Positions 39,174 through 48,152 of a stretch of 57,319 nucleotides of DNA are shown here, one piece after another. A program made the translations under genes and the position numbers. This DNA comes from Rickettsiales bacterium (GTDB taxonomy: Bacteria > Pseudomonadota > Alphaproteobacteria > Rickettsiales > UBA3002). The notes under the pieces were generated by a model. It was not told the origin of the DNA and did no database searches. It saw only the letters and a list, made by a program, of their open reading frames with translations. The stretch spans positions 1-57,319 of the forward strand of contig JANQJY010000077.1 of assembly GCA_028281385.1 (NCBI GenBank). The letters run 5' to 3'. Numbering within the stretch: position 1 is the stretch's first letter; every line of letters starts with the position of its first letter.

Positions 39174-40037
39174 ATGAAGAAGTTATTATCTGTCAGCTTA
39201 TGCCTTTTGGCTTTGGCTGCAAGCGCCTGTACATCCAAAGGCTTGGAAATGCAGGTCTCTGTTAAAGATAAAACAACGGGTGGTGTCGAGAAGCATAATG
39301 TTGCGGCAGGTAGCAACGGTATAACTAAATCCTATGGCTCTGCGAATTATGAAGTCACTGTCACTGCTAATGCTCATGAGAAAAATGGTGAAATCAGCAA
39401 CCTGAGTATTACCTCAGATGGTACAAGGTTTCAGGGCAATAATGGTGCGACGCTTACGGCATCCATTCCTGCCAATAATTTGCGTGATACTGCTATCGTA
39501 GCGGATAAGGTAACAGATCCTAAAGGAGGTGATACCTTTGCCTTTTATGCGCAAGCCACCAACTCAAAAACAACACTGAACACGCCGGGTGTAAAGCTTA
39601 ATTTCTGGAAAGAAACTGATCTTATACTTTCATGGAGTACAGGAGCGGATACCAGCGGCTTTCCGGATTTTGGAGAGGTTGGGACCTATAATGGTCGCTG
39701 GATACAAGAGGTAAATAGATTTAGAGATAAAAAAGTTGTGCGCGTTCTCAACCCCTATAGCGTGCCCATTATGGTTAAGCACTGGCTTCCTGACTCAGCA
39801 GGACAGGCAAGAAACCCTGTGGAAGTGAGGATACCACCAAAAGGGAGTACAACACGCTTTAATGACCGCCCTGTAAGCGGTGTATGGCGTGTCGTTCGGG
39901 TTACGGTTGAGAATGATCCCGCAGAAGATAGCATTCAGCAAAGCCGGTTAATTGATGAAGCCAGGGCCAGATCGAGAACCAGTGATCGTGTCAGGGTACC
40001 GAAATTATTGTTACCAGTTCGTTGTGTGGAGAAATAA
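39174..40037 (+). CDS. Putative lipoprotein of unknown function
   Basis: MKKLLSVSLCLLALAASACTSKG lipobox; GGGAGGGGAG ribosome-binding site. Confidence 0.7.
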   Translation: MKKLLSVSLCLLALAASACTSKGLEMQVSVKDKTTGGVEKHNVAAGSNGITKSYGSANYEVTVTANAHEKNGEISNLSITSDGTRFQGNNGATLTASIPANNLRDTAIVADKVTDPKGGDTFAFYAQATNSKTTLNTPGVKLNFWKETDLILSWSTGADTSGFPDFGEVGTYNGRWIQEVNRFRDKKVVRVLNPYSVPIMVKHWLPDSAGQARNPVEVRIPPKGSTTRFNDRPVSGVWRVVRVTVENDPAEDSIQQSRLIDEARARSRTSDRVRVPKLLLPVRCVEK

Positions 40038-40137
40038 CGGGCAACGGACAACCGATTTATCCTCAACCATCCCGGTTTTCATGAAATTGTCATAAAGCTG
40101 TCATCTGAATTTCCTGCCTTTTCGCTATTCTGAAGGG

Positions 40138-40710
40138 GTGAGTGAGGAAAAATACAGTTTTCATAAGCCGCATATCGACCATGCAACGCAAATTGTCGAA
40201 GTGCCTATTGATGGCACGCCCGACGAACAGACGCGTTTGGCTGTCAGAAAGATCAATCAGGCCTTTATTGGCGCAAAACTGAGTTATGATGAACTGATTG
40301 AATCGATGCAGCGCGAGCCGCTGGCAGCAGCCATAAAGACAGCGCCGAAAATGCCGCATCCGTTTCATCCGGATTCGGGACAGGAAAGATATAATAGTTG
40401 GCAATGGTTTCAGGATTATGTCGGCAATTATGTGCTCTATGCGCATTCGGGCTTTCCGGATCTGATGCTGGCGAAAATGGCGCCGCAGATTTCTGAGCGT
40501 ATTAAATCCCGCAAGGAGGAATTTGATGCGGTGGAAACTTTGTTGAATGATGCGGCTACCCGCTGTGAAAGCGATGTCTGCAGACAGACGGTCAGGCAGG
40601 GAAAAACCAAACTGAAAGCGTTTCGCACCCAGGTGGCGGTGCTGGAGCGTACGCTGGATACTGTATCCGTCCCTGTGGCAGAAGAGCAAAACGAACGGCT
40701 TGACGCATGA
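40138..40710 (+). CDS. Hypothetical protein (GTG start)
   Basis: MSEEKYSFHKPHIDHATQIVEVPIDGTPDEQTRLAVRKINQAF; preferred over the overlapping antisense ORF. Confidence 0.55.
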   Translation: MSEEKYSFHKPHIDHATQIVEVPIDGTPDEQTRLAVRKINQAFIGAKLSYDELIESMQREPLAAAIKTAPKMPHPFHPDSGQERYNSWQWFQDYVGNYVLYAHSGFPDLMLAKMAPQISERIKSRKEEFDAVETLLNDAATRCESDVCRQTVRQGKTKLKAFRTQVAVLERTLDTVSVPVAEEQNERLDA

Positions 40711-40735
40711 TCTGGAACCTGTCTAAATCTTAATC

Positions 40736-41236
40736 ATGGCGACACGTATAGGCATTTACCCCGGCACCTTTGATCCGATCACTATCGGGCATATGGATAT
40801 TATCCGCCGTGCGCTGCATGTAGTGGACCGATTGGTGATCGGGGTAGCCGAAGATTCCGGCAAGCAGCCGATATTCGATATAGAGCAGCGCACCGAACTG
40901 ATACGGTATGATATCGACACGGCGTTGAATGGCGAGAAAATGCGTATCGAAGTCAAACCCTTCTCGGGGTTGTTGGTGAATTTTGCCAGAGAAAATGGGG
41001 CGACGCTGTTGATTCGCGGTCTGCGCGCAGTGTCCGACTATGAATATGAATTTCAGATGGCCTGTATGAATAACAAGCTCGCGCCGGAGATCGAAACCGT
41101 GTTCCTGACGGCCTCGGAATCGACGCACTTCATTTCCTCGCGTTTTGTCAAACAGATTGCCCGGCTCGAGGGCGATGTGTCGCAGATGGTGTCGGAGAAC
41201 ACAGCCAAGGCATTGAAAGACTATTTTTCCGGATAA
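40736..41236 (+). CDS. coaD: Phosphopantetheine adenylyltransferase
   Basis: RIGIYPGTFDPITIGHMDIIRRA...VKPFSGLLVNFARENGATLLIRGLRAVSDYEYEFQMA. Confidence 0.96.
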   Translation: MATRIGIYPGTFDPITIGHMDIIRRALHVVDRLVIGVAEDSGKQPIFDIEQRTELIRYDIDTALNGEKMRIEVKPFSGLLVNFARENGATLLIRGLRAVSDYEYEFQMACMNNKLAPEIETVFLTASESTHFISSRFVKQIARLEGDVSQMVSENTAKALKDYFSG

Positions 41237-41253
41237 TCTTTCCCACAATTGCG

Positions 41254-41315
41254 TTTAAGAATGACTTGCAGTCGTGATCATGTTGTGCCATAATTTAAGA
41301 GTGATTCGCAATCAC
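41254..41315 (+). promoter_or_regulatory. Tandem iron-box-like palindromes upstream of bfd-bfr
   Basis: TTTAAGAATGACTTGCAGTC (41254) and TTTAAGAGTGATTCGCAATC (41294); the second contains GTGATT-CGC-AATCAC; spaced exactly 40 bp. Confidence 0.5.
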
Positions 41316-41352
41316 AATCGGAGACAAGAAAAATCGAAGGTAAGAAAAAAGC

Positions 41353-41571
41353 ATGTATGTTTGTGTCTGCAATGGCCTGAAAGAAAAGGACGTAGTCCAG
41401 GCGTTGCGCTCTGAGGGCTGCAGTGCAGACAATGTGCATGATAATCTGGGATGCCGGGTCAGCTGCGGTAACTGTCTTGAGTATATTGAAAACTGCCTCG
41501 AGCCGGTGTGCGATCAATCCTCTGCCGGATTTATGTCGTCGCGCACGTTGCATGAGTCGGCGAAAGATTAA
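41353..41571 (+). CDS. bfd: Bacterioferritin-associated ferredoxin (BFD-like [2Fe-2S])
   Basis: MYVCVCNGLKEKDV...CRVSCGNCLEYI: CxC...CxxC arrangement; upstream of bfr. Confidence 0.88.
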   Translation: MYVCVCNGLKEKDVVQALRSEGCSADNVHDNLGCRVSCGNCLEYIENCLEPVCDQSSAGFMSSRTLHESAKD

Positions 41572-41678
41572 TAAAAGGATTAATGTGATACTGCGAGTGA
41601 GTTGCACGTTTTTCGCTTGAATTCAGCTTGCCTCCTCTCCATTATCCGAGTCATTTGGTAAACTATTTGGAGAGAGTG

Positions 41679-42143
41679 ATGGCCGGAACCAAAGATGTCA
41701 TTAAACACCTTAACATCATTTTGAAAAATGAGCTGACGGCGATTAACCAGTATTTTCTGCATTCGCGCATGCTCAATGACATGGGCGTGAAGAAGCTGAG
41801 CGAGAAGGAATATGAAGAATCCATCGATGAGATGAAACATGCTGACAAGCTGATTGAGCGGATTCTGTTTCTCGAGGGGCTGCCGAATCTACAGGAATTA
41901 GGCCGGTTGATGATTGGTGAGAATCCAAAGGAAATGCTCGAATGCGACCTGAAGATGGAGGAAGTGAACCATAAGGATCTGCAGGCAGCGCATCAGGTTT
42001 GTCTGGATGCGAAAGATCCGGTCTCGGAAGTGCTGGTGAAGGAGATTATGGCATCCGAGGAAGAGCATATCGACTGGCTGCAGCAGCAGCTCAAGCTGAT
42101 CGAGATGATGGGCATCGAAGCCTATCTGCAGACACAGGTGTGA
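41679..42143 (+). CDS. bfr: Bacterioferritin
   Basis: VIKHLNIILKNELTAINQYFLHSRMLNDMGVKKLSEKEYEESIDEMKHADKLIERILFLEGLPN...EEEHIDWLQQQLKLI. Confidence 0.95.
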   Translation: MAGTKDVIKHLNIILKNELTAINQYFLHSRMLNDMGVKKLSEKEYEESIDEMKHADKLIERILFLEGLPNLQELGRLMIGENPKEMLECDLKMEEVNHKDLQAAHQVCLDAKDPVSEVLVKEIMASEEEHIDWLQQQLKLIEMMGIEAYLQTQV

Positions 42144-42213
42144 TACTTCTAATTGCTTGACTTACACCTGTCGCCCATTAGTTTCAGGCAGATGATTTAT
42201 AGGAGTCGTGCTT

Positions 42214-42780
42214 ATGAAAATTGTTATTGCCTTATTCACCCTGTTATTTGGAGTAGCCACCATGTCTGATGATACGAGAGCGGAGGAGTCTGCGGGACTG
42301 GATCCTGAAAATACCTTATATATGGAACTGAAAGACGGTCGGGTGGTGATTCAACTGCGTCCGGACCTGGCACCGAACCATGTGGCGCGGATCAAGGAAC
42401 TGGCACGTGACGGCTTTTATGACGGAATCGTATTTCACCGTGTGATCGATGGTTTCATGGCGCAAACCGGTGATCCGACCGGCACGGGCACTGGTGGGTC
42501 CGACAAGCCGGATCTGAAGGCGGAATTTTCCGACGTGCCACATCTGCGTGGCACCCTGTCGATGGCGCGGTCGGGTGATCCCAACAGTGCGAACAGCCAG
42601 TTCTTCATCGTATTTGAAAAATCCGACTGGCTCGATGGGCAATATACCGTCTGGGGCCAGGTGGTCGAAGGCATGGAATATGTCGATATGATCCAGAAAG
42701 GCGATCCGCAGGATAATGGGGCGGTCGATAATCCGGACAGGATGCTGAGCCTGAAAGTGGCGGCGGATGTGGAAGGATAG
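42214..42780 (+). CDS. Cyclophilin-type peptidyl-prolyl isomerase with signal peptide
   Basis: LARDGFYDGIVFHRVIDGFMAQTGDPTGTGTGG...GTLSMARSGDPNSANSQFFI. Confidence 0.93.
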   Translation: MKIVIALFTLLFGVATMSDDTRAEESAGLDPENTLYMELKDGRVVIQLRPDLAPNHVARIKELARDGFYDGIVFHRVIDGFMAQTGDPTGTGTGGSDKPDLKAEFSDVPHLRGTLSMARSGDPNSANSQFFIVFEKSDWLDGQYTVWGQVVEGMEYVDMIQKGDPQDNGAVDNPDRMLSLKVAADVEG

Positions 42781-42844
42781 GGATTGGGTGTTTAGGCATT
42801 AGGGATGAAATTTCCAGTGCCCGTGCCTGATCTCTGATGCCGAT

Positions 42845-43882
42845 ATGAAAGTCTCCGACTTTGACTTTGACCTGCCGGAGGAGCTGATCGCGACCGAGCC
42901 GGTCACGCCGCGGGATTCGGCGAAGTTATTACAAGTCAGTAAATTCTTTTTTGATTTTACCTTCAAAGACTTGCCTGACCTCCTCAATCCAGGAGATGTG
43001 CTAGTATTTAATGATACCAAAGTCATTCCGGCCCGATTGTTTGGAACACGTCGGCGGGCCGGGGCTGTCGATGCAGATATCGAGTTGTTGTTGCATCAGC
43101 AGCACAAGCAAGGCTGGACGGTCTTTGCCAAGCCAGGGAAAAAACTTGCTGCCTGTGATCGCATCGAGATTGCCGATGATTTCTCCGCCGTGGTGAAGGA
43201 CAAATATTCAAATGGCGAAATCTACTTGGAGTTCAATGTAGTAGATCAAGAACTTTATGCAGCACTTCAACAATATGGTCATGTGCCACTACCACCTTAT
43301 ATCAAACGCGAAGATACCGAGTTCGACCGTGCGGACTACCAGACCATCTATGCGCGTGAACCGGGAGCAGTAGCGGCCCCGACCGCCGGATTACATTTCA
43401 GTGCCGAGTTGCTGTCACGCCTTCATGAAAAGGGTGTGTTGATGACGTTTGTGACATTGCATGTCGGGGCGGGAACGTTTCAGCCGGTCAAGGTAGAGGA
43501 CACTGACGAGCATGACATGCACAGCGAATATATTGCGATTTCACAGGAGGCGGCCGAGTTAGTTAATCGTGTGCGCGCAAAAGGCGGCAAGGTGATTGCG
43601 GTGGGCACCACCAGCCTGCGTTTGCTGGAAAGCGTGGTGTTTGACGGAGAGCATGTCGAGGCCTTTACCGGTGAAACCGATCTGTTTATCACTCCGGGCT
43701 ATCAATTTAAAGTGGTGGATCGCCTGATTACCAATTTCCACCTGCCGAAGTCGACCCTGTTCATGCTGGTGGCGGCCTTTTCCGGTCTGGAGCGGATGAA
43801 AGCGGCCTATGAGCACGCCAAACGCAACGGCTACCGCTTTTATTCCTATGGCGATGGCTGCTTGCTTGATCGGATGAGTTAA
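42845..43882 (+). CDS. queA: S-adenosylmethionine:tRNA ribosyltransferase-isomerase
   Basis: [27 protein letters not shown]...[19 protein letters not shown]...[17 protein letters not shown]. Confidence 0.96.
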   Translation: MKVSDFDFDLPEELIATEPVTPRDSAKLLQVSKFFFDFTFKDLPDLLNPGDVLVFNDTKVIPARLFGTRRRAGAVDADIELLLHQQHKQGWTVFAKPGKKLAACDRIEIADDFSAVVKDKYSNGEIYLEFNVVDQELYAALQQYGHVPLPPYIKREDTEFDRADYQTIYAREPGAVAAPTAGLHFSAELLSRLHEKGVLMTFVTLHVGAGTFQPVKVEDTDEHDMHSEYIAISQEAAELVNRVRAKGGKVIAVGTTSLRLLESVVFDGEHVEAFTGETDLFITPGYQFKVVDRLITNFHLPKSTLFMLVAAFSGLERMKAAYEHAKRNGYRFYSYGDGCLLDRMS

Positions 43883-43883
43883 T

Positions 43884-45005
43884 ATGGCGCTGAACCATAC
43901 GCTACATGCCACGGATGGTGCGGCACGTTGTGGCACGCTCAGCACGGCGCATGGCGATATCCGCACGCCGGCCTTCATGCCGGTGGGTACCTGCGGCACC
44001 GTCAAGGGCATGACGCCTGAAGCGGTGCGCGATCTTGGGGCGGATATTATTCTCGGCAATACCTATCACCTGATGCTGCGGCCCGGAGCGGAGCGTGTGG
44101 CCGAGCAGGGCGGGCTGCATCAATTCATGAACTGGCCGCATCCGATTCTTACCGATTCGGGCGGGTTCCAGGTGATGTCGCTGGCGGAACTCAGGAAGAT
44201 TACCGAAGAGGGGGTCACTTTCCAGTCGCATATTGATGGCAGTAAACATGCGCTCACGCCGGAACGTGCCATGGAGATTCAGCATTTGCTCGATAGCGAT
44301 ATCAGCATGGTGCTCGATGAATGCACGCCCTTTCCTGCGACGCAGGAAGAGGCGAAGCATTCGATGGAATGTTCGATGCGCTGGGCAGATCGGTGTAAAC
44401 AGACGTTTAAGGAGCGCGACGGCTACGGTGCTTTTGGCATCGTGCAGGGCTCGGTTTATGAAGAACTACGGCATCAATCGGTTGCGGCACTGACTTCCAT
44501 CGGCTTTGACGGCTACGCCATCGGCGGGCTGGCGGTTGGCGAAGGGCAGGAGACAATGTTCCGCGTGCTGGACTTTACGATGCCGGCCATGCCGCAGGAC
44601 GCACCGCGCTATCTGATGGGCGTCGGCAAGCCGGACGATATCCTCGGCGCGGTGGAACGCGGCATCGATATGTTCGACTGTGTGATTCCGACGCGCTCGG
44701 GCCGGCTCGGGCGGGCCTATACCTCCATGGGGGAAATCAATATCAAAAATGCGCGTCACCGCGACGATCCGCGCCCGCTCGATCCGCAGACGTCGAGCTA
44801 TGTTTCGCAGTACAGTCGCGCCTATCTGCATCATCTGTTCAAGGCGGATGAGATGTTAGGCCCCATCCTGTTGACCTGGCACAATCTTACCTATTATCAG
44901 CAGCTCATGGCCGGCATTCGTGAGGCGATCAGTGAGGGGCGGTTGGCCGATCATGCCGCAGCGTTGCGCGAAGGCTGGGCAAAGGGCGATATGGTGGCGT
45001 TATAG
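43884..45005 (+). CDS. tgt: Queuine tRNA-ribosyltransferase
   Basis: [43 protein letters not shown]...[25 protein letters not shown]. Confidence 0.96.
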   Translation: MALNHTLHATDGAARCGTLSTAHGDIRTPAFMPVGTCGTVKGMTPEAVRDLGADIILGNTYHLMLRPGAERVAEQGGLHQFMNWPHPILTDSGGFQVMSLAELRKITEEGVTFQSHIDGSKHALTPERAMEIQHLLDSDISMVLDECTPFPATQEEAKHSMECSMRWADRCKQTFKERDGYGAFGIVQGSVYEELRHQSVAALTSIGFDGYAIGGLAVGEGQETMFRVLDFTMPAMPQDAPRYLMGVGKPDDILGAVERGIDMFDCVIPTRSGRLGRAYTSMGEINIKNARHRDDPRPLDPQTSSYVSQYSRAYLHHLFKADEMLGPILLTWHNLTYYQQLMAGIREAISEGRLADHAAALREGWAKGDMVAL

Positions 45006-45076
45006 AAGGCAGAATCACCAAAATCATTGACTTGGGAGCCAGAATCCTTAGATTGCAGCATTCGTCCATAAGGAAT

Positions 45077-45152
45077 GATCCCATAGCTCAGTTGGTAGAG
45101 CATCTGACTTTTAATCAGAGGGTCGTAGGTTCGAATCCTACTGGGATCGCCA
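45077..45152 (+). tRNA. tRNA-Lys (anticodon TTT), encoded CCA
   Basis: Acceptor GATCCCA/TGGGATC; D-arm AGCTCAGTTGGTAGAGC; anticodon arm CTGACTTTTAATCAG; T-arm GTAGGTTCGAATCCTAC; CCA end. Confidence 0.96.
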
Positions 45153-45205
45153 TTTTTTCATTGTGATAACTTCCGGGTGTTGCCGTGTGTTGGTACGACA
45201 GATGT

Positions 45206-46231
45206 ATGAACACATTAGACCTTGATCGTAAAACAGTCACGCCGGATAGTGCCGATGCGGTAGAAGCATTAAAGCATATTTACCATGCGATGCTGGCAGC
45301 AGAGCGTATGATGCGCGAAGCAGAACGCATGCAATGGCAGCATTTCCAGCAACAGATGCGCGAGCATGTCGGGATCGTTAATATCCGGTTTGACCGGGAA
45401 CCGTATCTGGAGCTGGAAATAGTGCGTTTCCAACTGCCATTGCTGCAACGGCTGGAGCAATTATATGAGCAGGTCGAACGCCGTGCGGGTGAAGCGGTGA
45501 CGGATGCAAAAGCAGCGATTGACTATCGTGATCCGCTCCTGTCGCAAATTGAGGTACGGGTCGCAGAAGAAATAGGCCGTGCGCAACAACGTCTGTCGCA
45601 ATCACTGGATGAGCAACGTCAACGCCATGCCGGGGTGACGCATTATGTGTGGTCAGCTGTCGGGGATGAACGCACCCGCGCGGGCCACCTCGCACAGGAC
45701 GGGGAGACCTACAGCTGGGCGGAAGGCTCTCCGATCGGCCATCCGGGCGAACCGCCGAATTGCCGGTGTTCGGCGATTCCGGTAGAAGTGGATGTAGAGA
45801 AAGAACCGCAATTCGAGGAGTTTGATGTCGCGGTTCTCGGCGGTATCCGAATTATCATCCAACAGATATTAAAGCGAGCAGGCGATAAGTTGGTGCAATT
45901 GCCGAAACCGAGAACGTCTACGCCCAAACCACCGGAGAAGTCGAAGCCGCCAAGAGGAAAACGGGCACCTGTGGGAGGGCGTACGGATACAAAATGGAAA
46001 TTAGGAAAACATAAAACCAAACAAAAATGGAAAAACCAGATGAAAGACCGAGGTTGGAATGGTAAACAAATTACCGAGGCGATCAAGAAAGGCAGAGCTT
46101 TTCCTGTCGAGAACAAAATGACTGGTGGGGCAGCAACCAGATATGTTCACCCAAGAACCGGCAGATCGATAGTTCGCGATAATAAAACCAAAGAAATTTT
46201 GCAAGTAGGTGGTGATGGCTTTAACTTCTGA
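45206..46231 (+). CDS. MuF-like phage-head-domain polymorphic toxin with C-terminal colicin-E5-like tRNase domain
   Basis: HYVWSAVGDERTRAGHLAQDGETYSWAEGSPIGHPGEPPNCRCSAIPV (Mu F/SPP1 gp7-like signature), then KWKNQMKDRGWNGKQITEAIKKGRAFPVENKMTGGAATRYVHPRTGRSIVRDNKTKEILQVGGDGFNF (compare colicin E5 ...GQMPERGWTEDDI...DPATVYG...VVVNDRTGEVTQI). Confidence 0.8.
   Translation: MNTLDLDRKTVTPDSADAVEALKHIYHAMLAAERMMREAERMQWQHFQQQMREHVGIVNIRFDREPYLELEIVRFQLPLLQRLEQLYEQVERRAGEAVTDAKAAIDYRDPLLSQIEVRVAEEIGRAQQRLSQSLDEQRQRHAGVTHYVWSAVGDERTRAGHLAQDGETYSWAEGSPIGHPGEPPNCRCSAIPVEVDVEKEPQFEEFDVAVLGGIRIIIQQILKRAGDKLVQLPKPRTSTPKPPEKSKPPRGKRAPVGGRTDTKWKLGKHKTKQKWKNQMKDRGWNGKQITEAIKKGRAFPVENKMTGGAATRYVHPRTGRSIVRDNKTKEILQVGGDGFNF
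45737..45780 (+). repeat. 44-bp direct repeat, copy 1 (junction motif GHPGEPPNCRCSA)
   Basis: GGCCATCCGGGCGAACCGCCGAATTGCCGGTGTTCGGCGATTCC. Confidence 0.95.
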
Positions 46232-46454
46232 CAATGAAATTAAGATTTTTGTAAAGTTAACAGATGAAATTGTTGATGTGTGGCGTCCAACAGCGGCTAT
46301 TAGTTTAGGCGGTGATGTTTATAAAATATTGCCGACGCCTAATTACGATCCTGAAGTAGAGGAATGGGAGTTTGCCCCCGGTTCTATCGTGCGCGCTGAA
46401 ATACAAACACATAGCTGTGGCGAGATTTTAGTTGCTGTTGAACTGATAAATTAG
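46215..46454 (+). CDS. Candidate immunity protein, overlapping the toxin stop
   Basis: ATG 46215 overlaps the toxin 3' end; MALTSDNEIKIFVKLTDEIVDVWRPTAAISLGGDVYKILPTPNYDPEVEEWEFAPGSIVRAEIQTHSCGEILVAVELIN. Confidence 0.6.
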   Translation: MALTSDNEIKIFVKLTDEIVDVWRPTAAISLGGDVYKILPTPNYDPEVEEWEFAPGSIVRAEIQTHSCGEILVAVELIN

Positions 46455-46464
46455 GAACACCGTA

Positions 46465-46801
46465 ATGCAAGAACGGAAAGAAATATTTAGTATTTGAACA
46501 TGATCTCAGACTGCTCCTGGTTGAGCTGTCGGAATTTGAGTGGGATAGCGATAAGGGCTTGGTGCAATTAAAAAGGAGTCATATCACGTCTATTTTAAAG
46601 CGTTATCTAGTAGGTGCTTTGTCGGAAAATGATATTGAAAATTGGGCAAATGCCATTGAAGGGCGTGAAGATATTGGCTATGAACGTGGAAGACGTAATC
46701 TGATCAAAGATGTAATTTTCGATTTGGCTAATCCTGAACTTTCAGAAGAGATGTCTGAAAAGTTCGCGAGAAAGTTAGTGAGAAAACTTTCCAAACGGTA
46801 A
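46465..46801 (+). pseudogene. Second immunity-like gene, apparently frameshifted near its 5' end
   Basis: ATG 46465 reads MQERKEIFSI*; the body is in another frame (FEHDLRLLLVELSEFEWDSDKGLVQLKRSHITSILKRYLVGALSENDIENWANAIEGREDIGYERGRRNLIKDVIFDLANPEL). Confidence 0.5.
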
Positions 46802-46810
46802 TGGGGTCTT

Positions 46811-46906
46811 GGCCATCCGGGCGAGCCGCCGAATTGCCGGTGTTCGGCGACTCCCACCGATATTGATCTTGAGCGTGACCGGATCGAATCGGTCTATCCG
46901 GAATAG
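46811..46906 (+). pseudogene. Orphan C-terminus of a MuF-like protein (no start codon); first 44 bp are direct-repeat copy 2
   Basis: In-frame GHPGEPPNCRCSATPTDIDLERDRIESVYPE*; 46811-46854 matches 45737-45780 at 42/44 positions. Confidence 0.85.
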
Positions 46907-46911
46907 CTACA

Positions 46912-47286
46912 TTATGTCGCTGTTGCCTCAGGCTGTCCGGCCAGCGGATCGGGACCGAAGCGGTTATCTCCCGCCGTGCCGCGTGAACAATACCAGATCA
47001 GTACAATCACCGGTCCGACCAGCGGAATCAGAAAGACCAGCAGCCACCAGCCGCGTTTACCGAGATCATGCATGCGCCGCACGCTGACGGCCAGGCTGGG
47101 CAGCAGGGTGCCCAGGGTAAACAGAATATTCAGCAGGAAGATGCCCAGTACGCCATCAATGATACCGGTCACGATGCTGAACACGAATACGAACAACACC
47201 CAGAACCAGTATTCAGACCGGGATGCGCGGCCCGAAAAAGTGACGTAATGTTGAAATCCGTTGCGAATGGTATCTGTAAATCCCAT
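46912..47286 (-). CDS. DUF805 membrane protein
   Basis: MGFTDTIRNGFQHYVTFSGRASRSEYWFWVLFVF...PSLAVSVRRMHDLGKRGWWLLVFLIPLVGPVIVLIW. Confidence 0.92.
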   Translation of the reverse strand: MGFTDTIRNGFQHYVTFSGRASRSEYWFWVLFVFVFSIVTGIIDGVLGIFLLNILFTLGTLLPSLAVSVRRMHDLGKRGWWLLVFLIPLVGPVIVLIWYCSRGTAGDNRFGPDPLAGQPEATAT

Positions 47287-47327
47287 GATGATGCCCTCCA
47301 AATGAAATTTCGAGCGATTGTAACAGA

Positions 47328-48086
47328 TTAAAACGACGTGCCTATGAAAAGTTTGATGCTGTGATCCGCCGCCTGGCGGGAAATGCCTGTGCGGTAGCCG
47401 GTTTGCAGATATAGCCCGTTGTGGAAAGATGCCTTGATGACCGGGCCGAACTGGTGGTCCTGATTGGCATAGCCCGACAGTTGATTCAACTTGCTGAAGT
47501 CGTTGAACAGCTCGGCGCCGAGGCGGAAGGAGGCGAAGATGTCCGGCATAAAGATTATTTTTTTGGTCAGTTGATGCCGCCATTCGAAGCTTACCCCGCT
47601 TTTAGAGTTTTCTCCGATCTCATGGGTAAAAATACTGTTATGCCGCCATTGCCAGTCCTGCCATACCGGGCCTTGCGCCATGAGACGAACATCGAGTTTA
47701 TGCGGGGTTTTATCACCGTCGCTATGGCCGTAAATCACGCGGAATCCACCGTCCCAGCCATAATCGCGTTCTTCGATTAACTGAAACCAGTTTTCAAAAG
47801 TAACCCGGTTATGTTCTACGTTATCGCCGTCACGCTTGTCCTGCGAAGTCACTAGGCGAATCCCGTACCAATTGGTAAAATGCATATCAATATGCTCGCG
47901 TAGTTGCAGGCGGTTGTCGTTGGCAGTGCTGCGGTCGTCTTCCGTATAACCCGTGCGCGCTTCAATAGCACGTTTGCCTACATCGACACGCGCCGTGCCG
48001 ACATTGCTCACGGGCGAAGCGGCGTGGGCATGCGACGCGGCGCTTGAAAGCCATAAGAATAGTAAGGAAGGTAACAGCCGAAACAT
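47328..48086 (-). CDS. Exported, outer-membrane-like hypothetical protein
   Basis: Signal peptide MFRLLPSLLFLWLSSAASHAHAA; alternating aromatic/hydrophilic pattern; ends in F (LFIGTSF). Confidence 0.6.
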   Translation of the reverse strand: MFRLLPSLLFLWLSSAASHAHAASPVSNVGTARVDVGKRAIEARTGYTEDDRSTANDNRLQLREHIDMHFTNWYGIRLVTSQDKRDGDNVEHNRVTFENWFQLIEERDYGWDGGFRVIYGHSDGDKTPHKLDVRLMAQGPVWQDWQWRHNSIFTHEIGENSKSGVSFEWRHQLTKKIIFMPDIFASFRLGAELFNDFSKLNQLSGYANQDHQFGPVIKASFHNGLYLQTGYRTGISRQAADHSIKLFIGTSF

Positions 48087-48152
48087 GCATCCTGCATAAC
48101 GGATTCGCTTTGTTCTGGCTATTCTTTAGTAGGGTATGGTACATAAGCGACC

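Noticed and set aside
40090-40689. 199-aa minus-strand ORF overlapping the 40138 gene
   Set aside because: The plus-strand ORF has a more protein-like composition; the minus ORF looks like an antisense shadow.
42208-42213. GTG start for the cyclophilin gene at 42208
   Set aside because: Too close to the AGGAG at 42201; ATG 42214 has normal spacing and gives a better signal peptide.
45005-47290. Integrated genetic island at tRNA-Lys with att duplication
   Set aside because: No second copy of the tRNA 3' end and no integrase seen in the window; the direct repeat found lies in the toxin junction, not in the tRNA.
47915-47945. TANDNR peptide resembling the start of a tmRNA tag (AANDN)
   Set aside because: Lies inside the exported outer-membrane-like ORF; no tmRNA structure around it.
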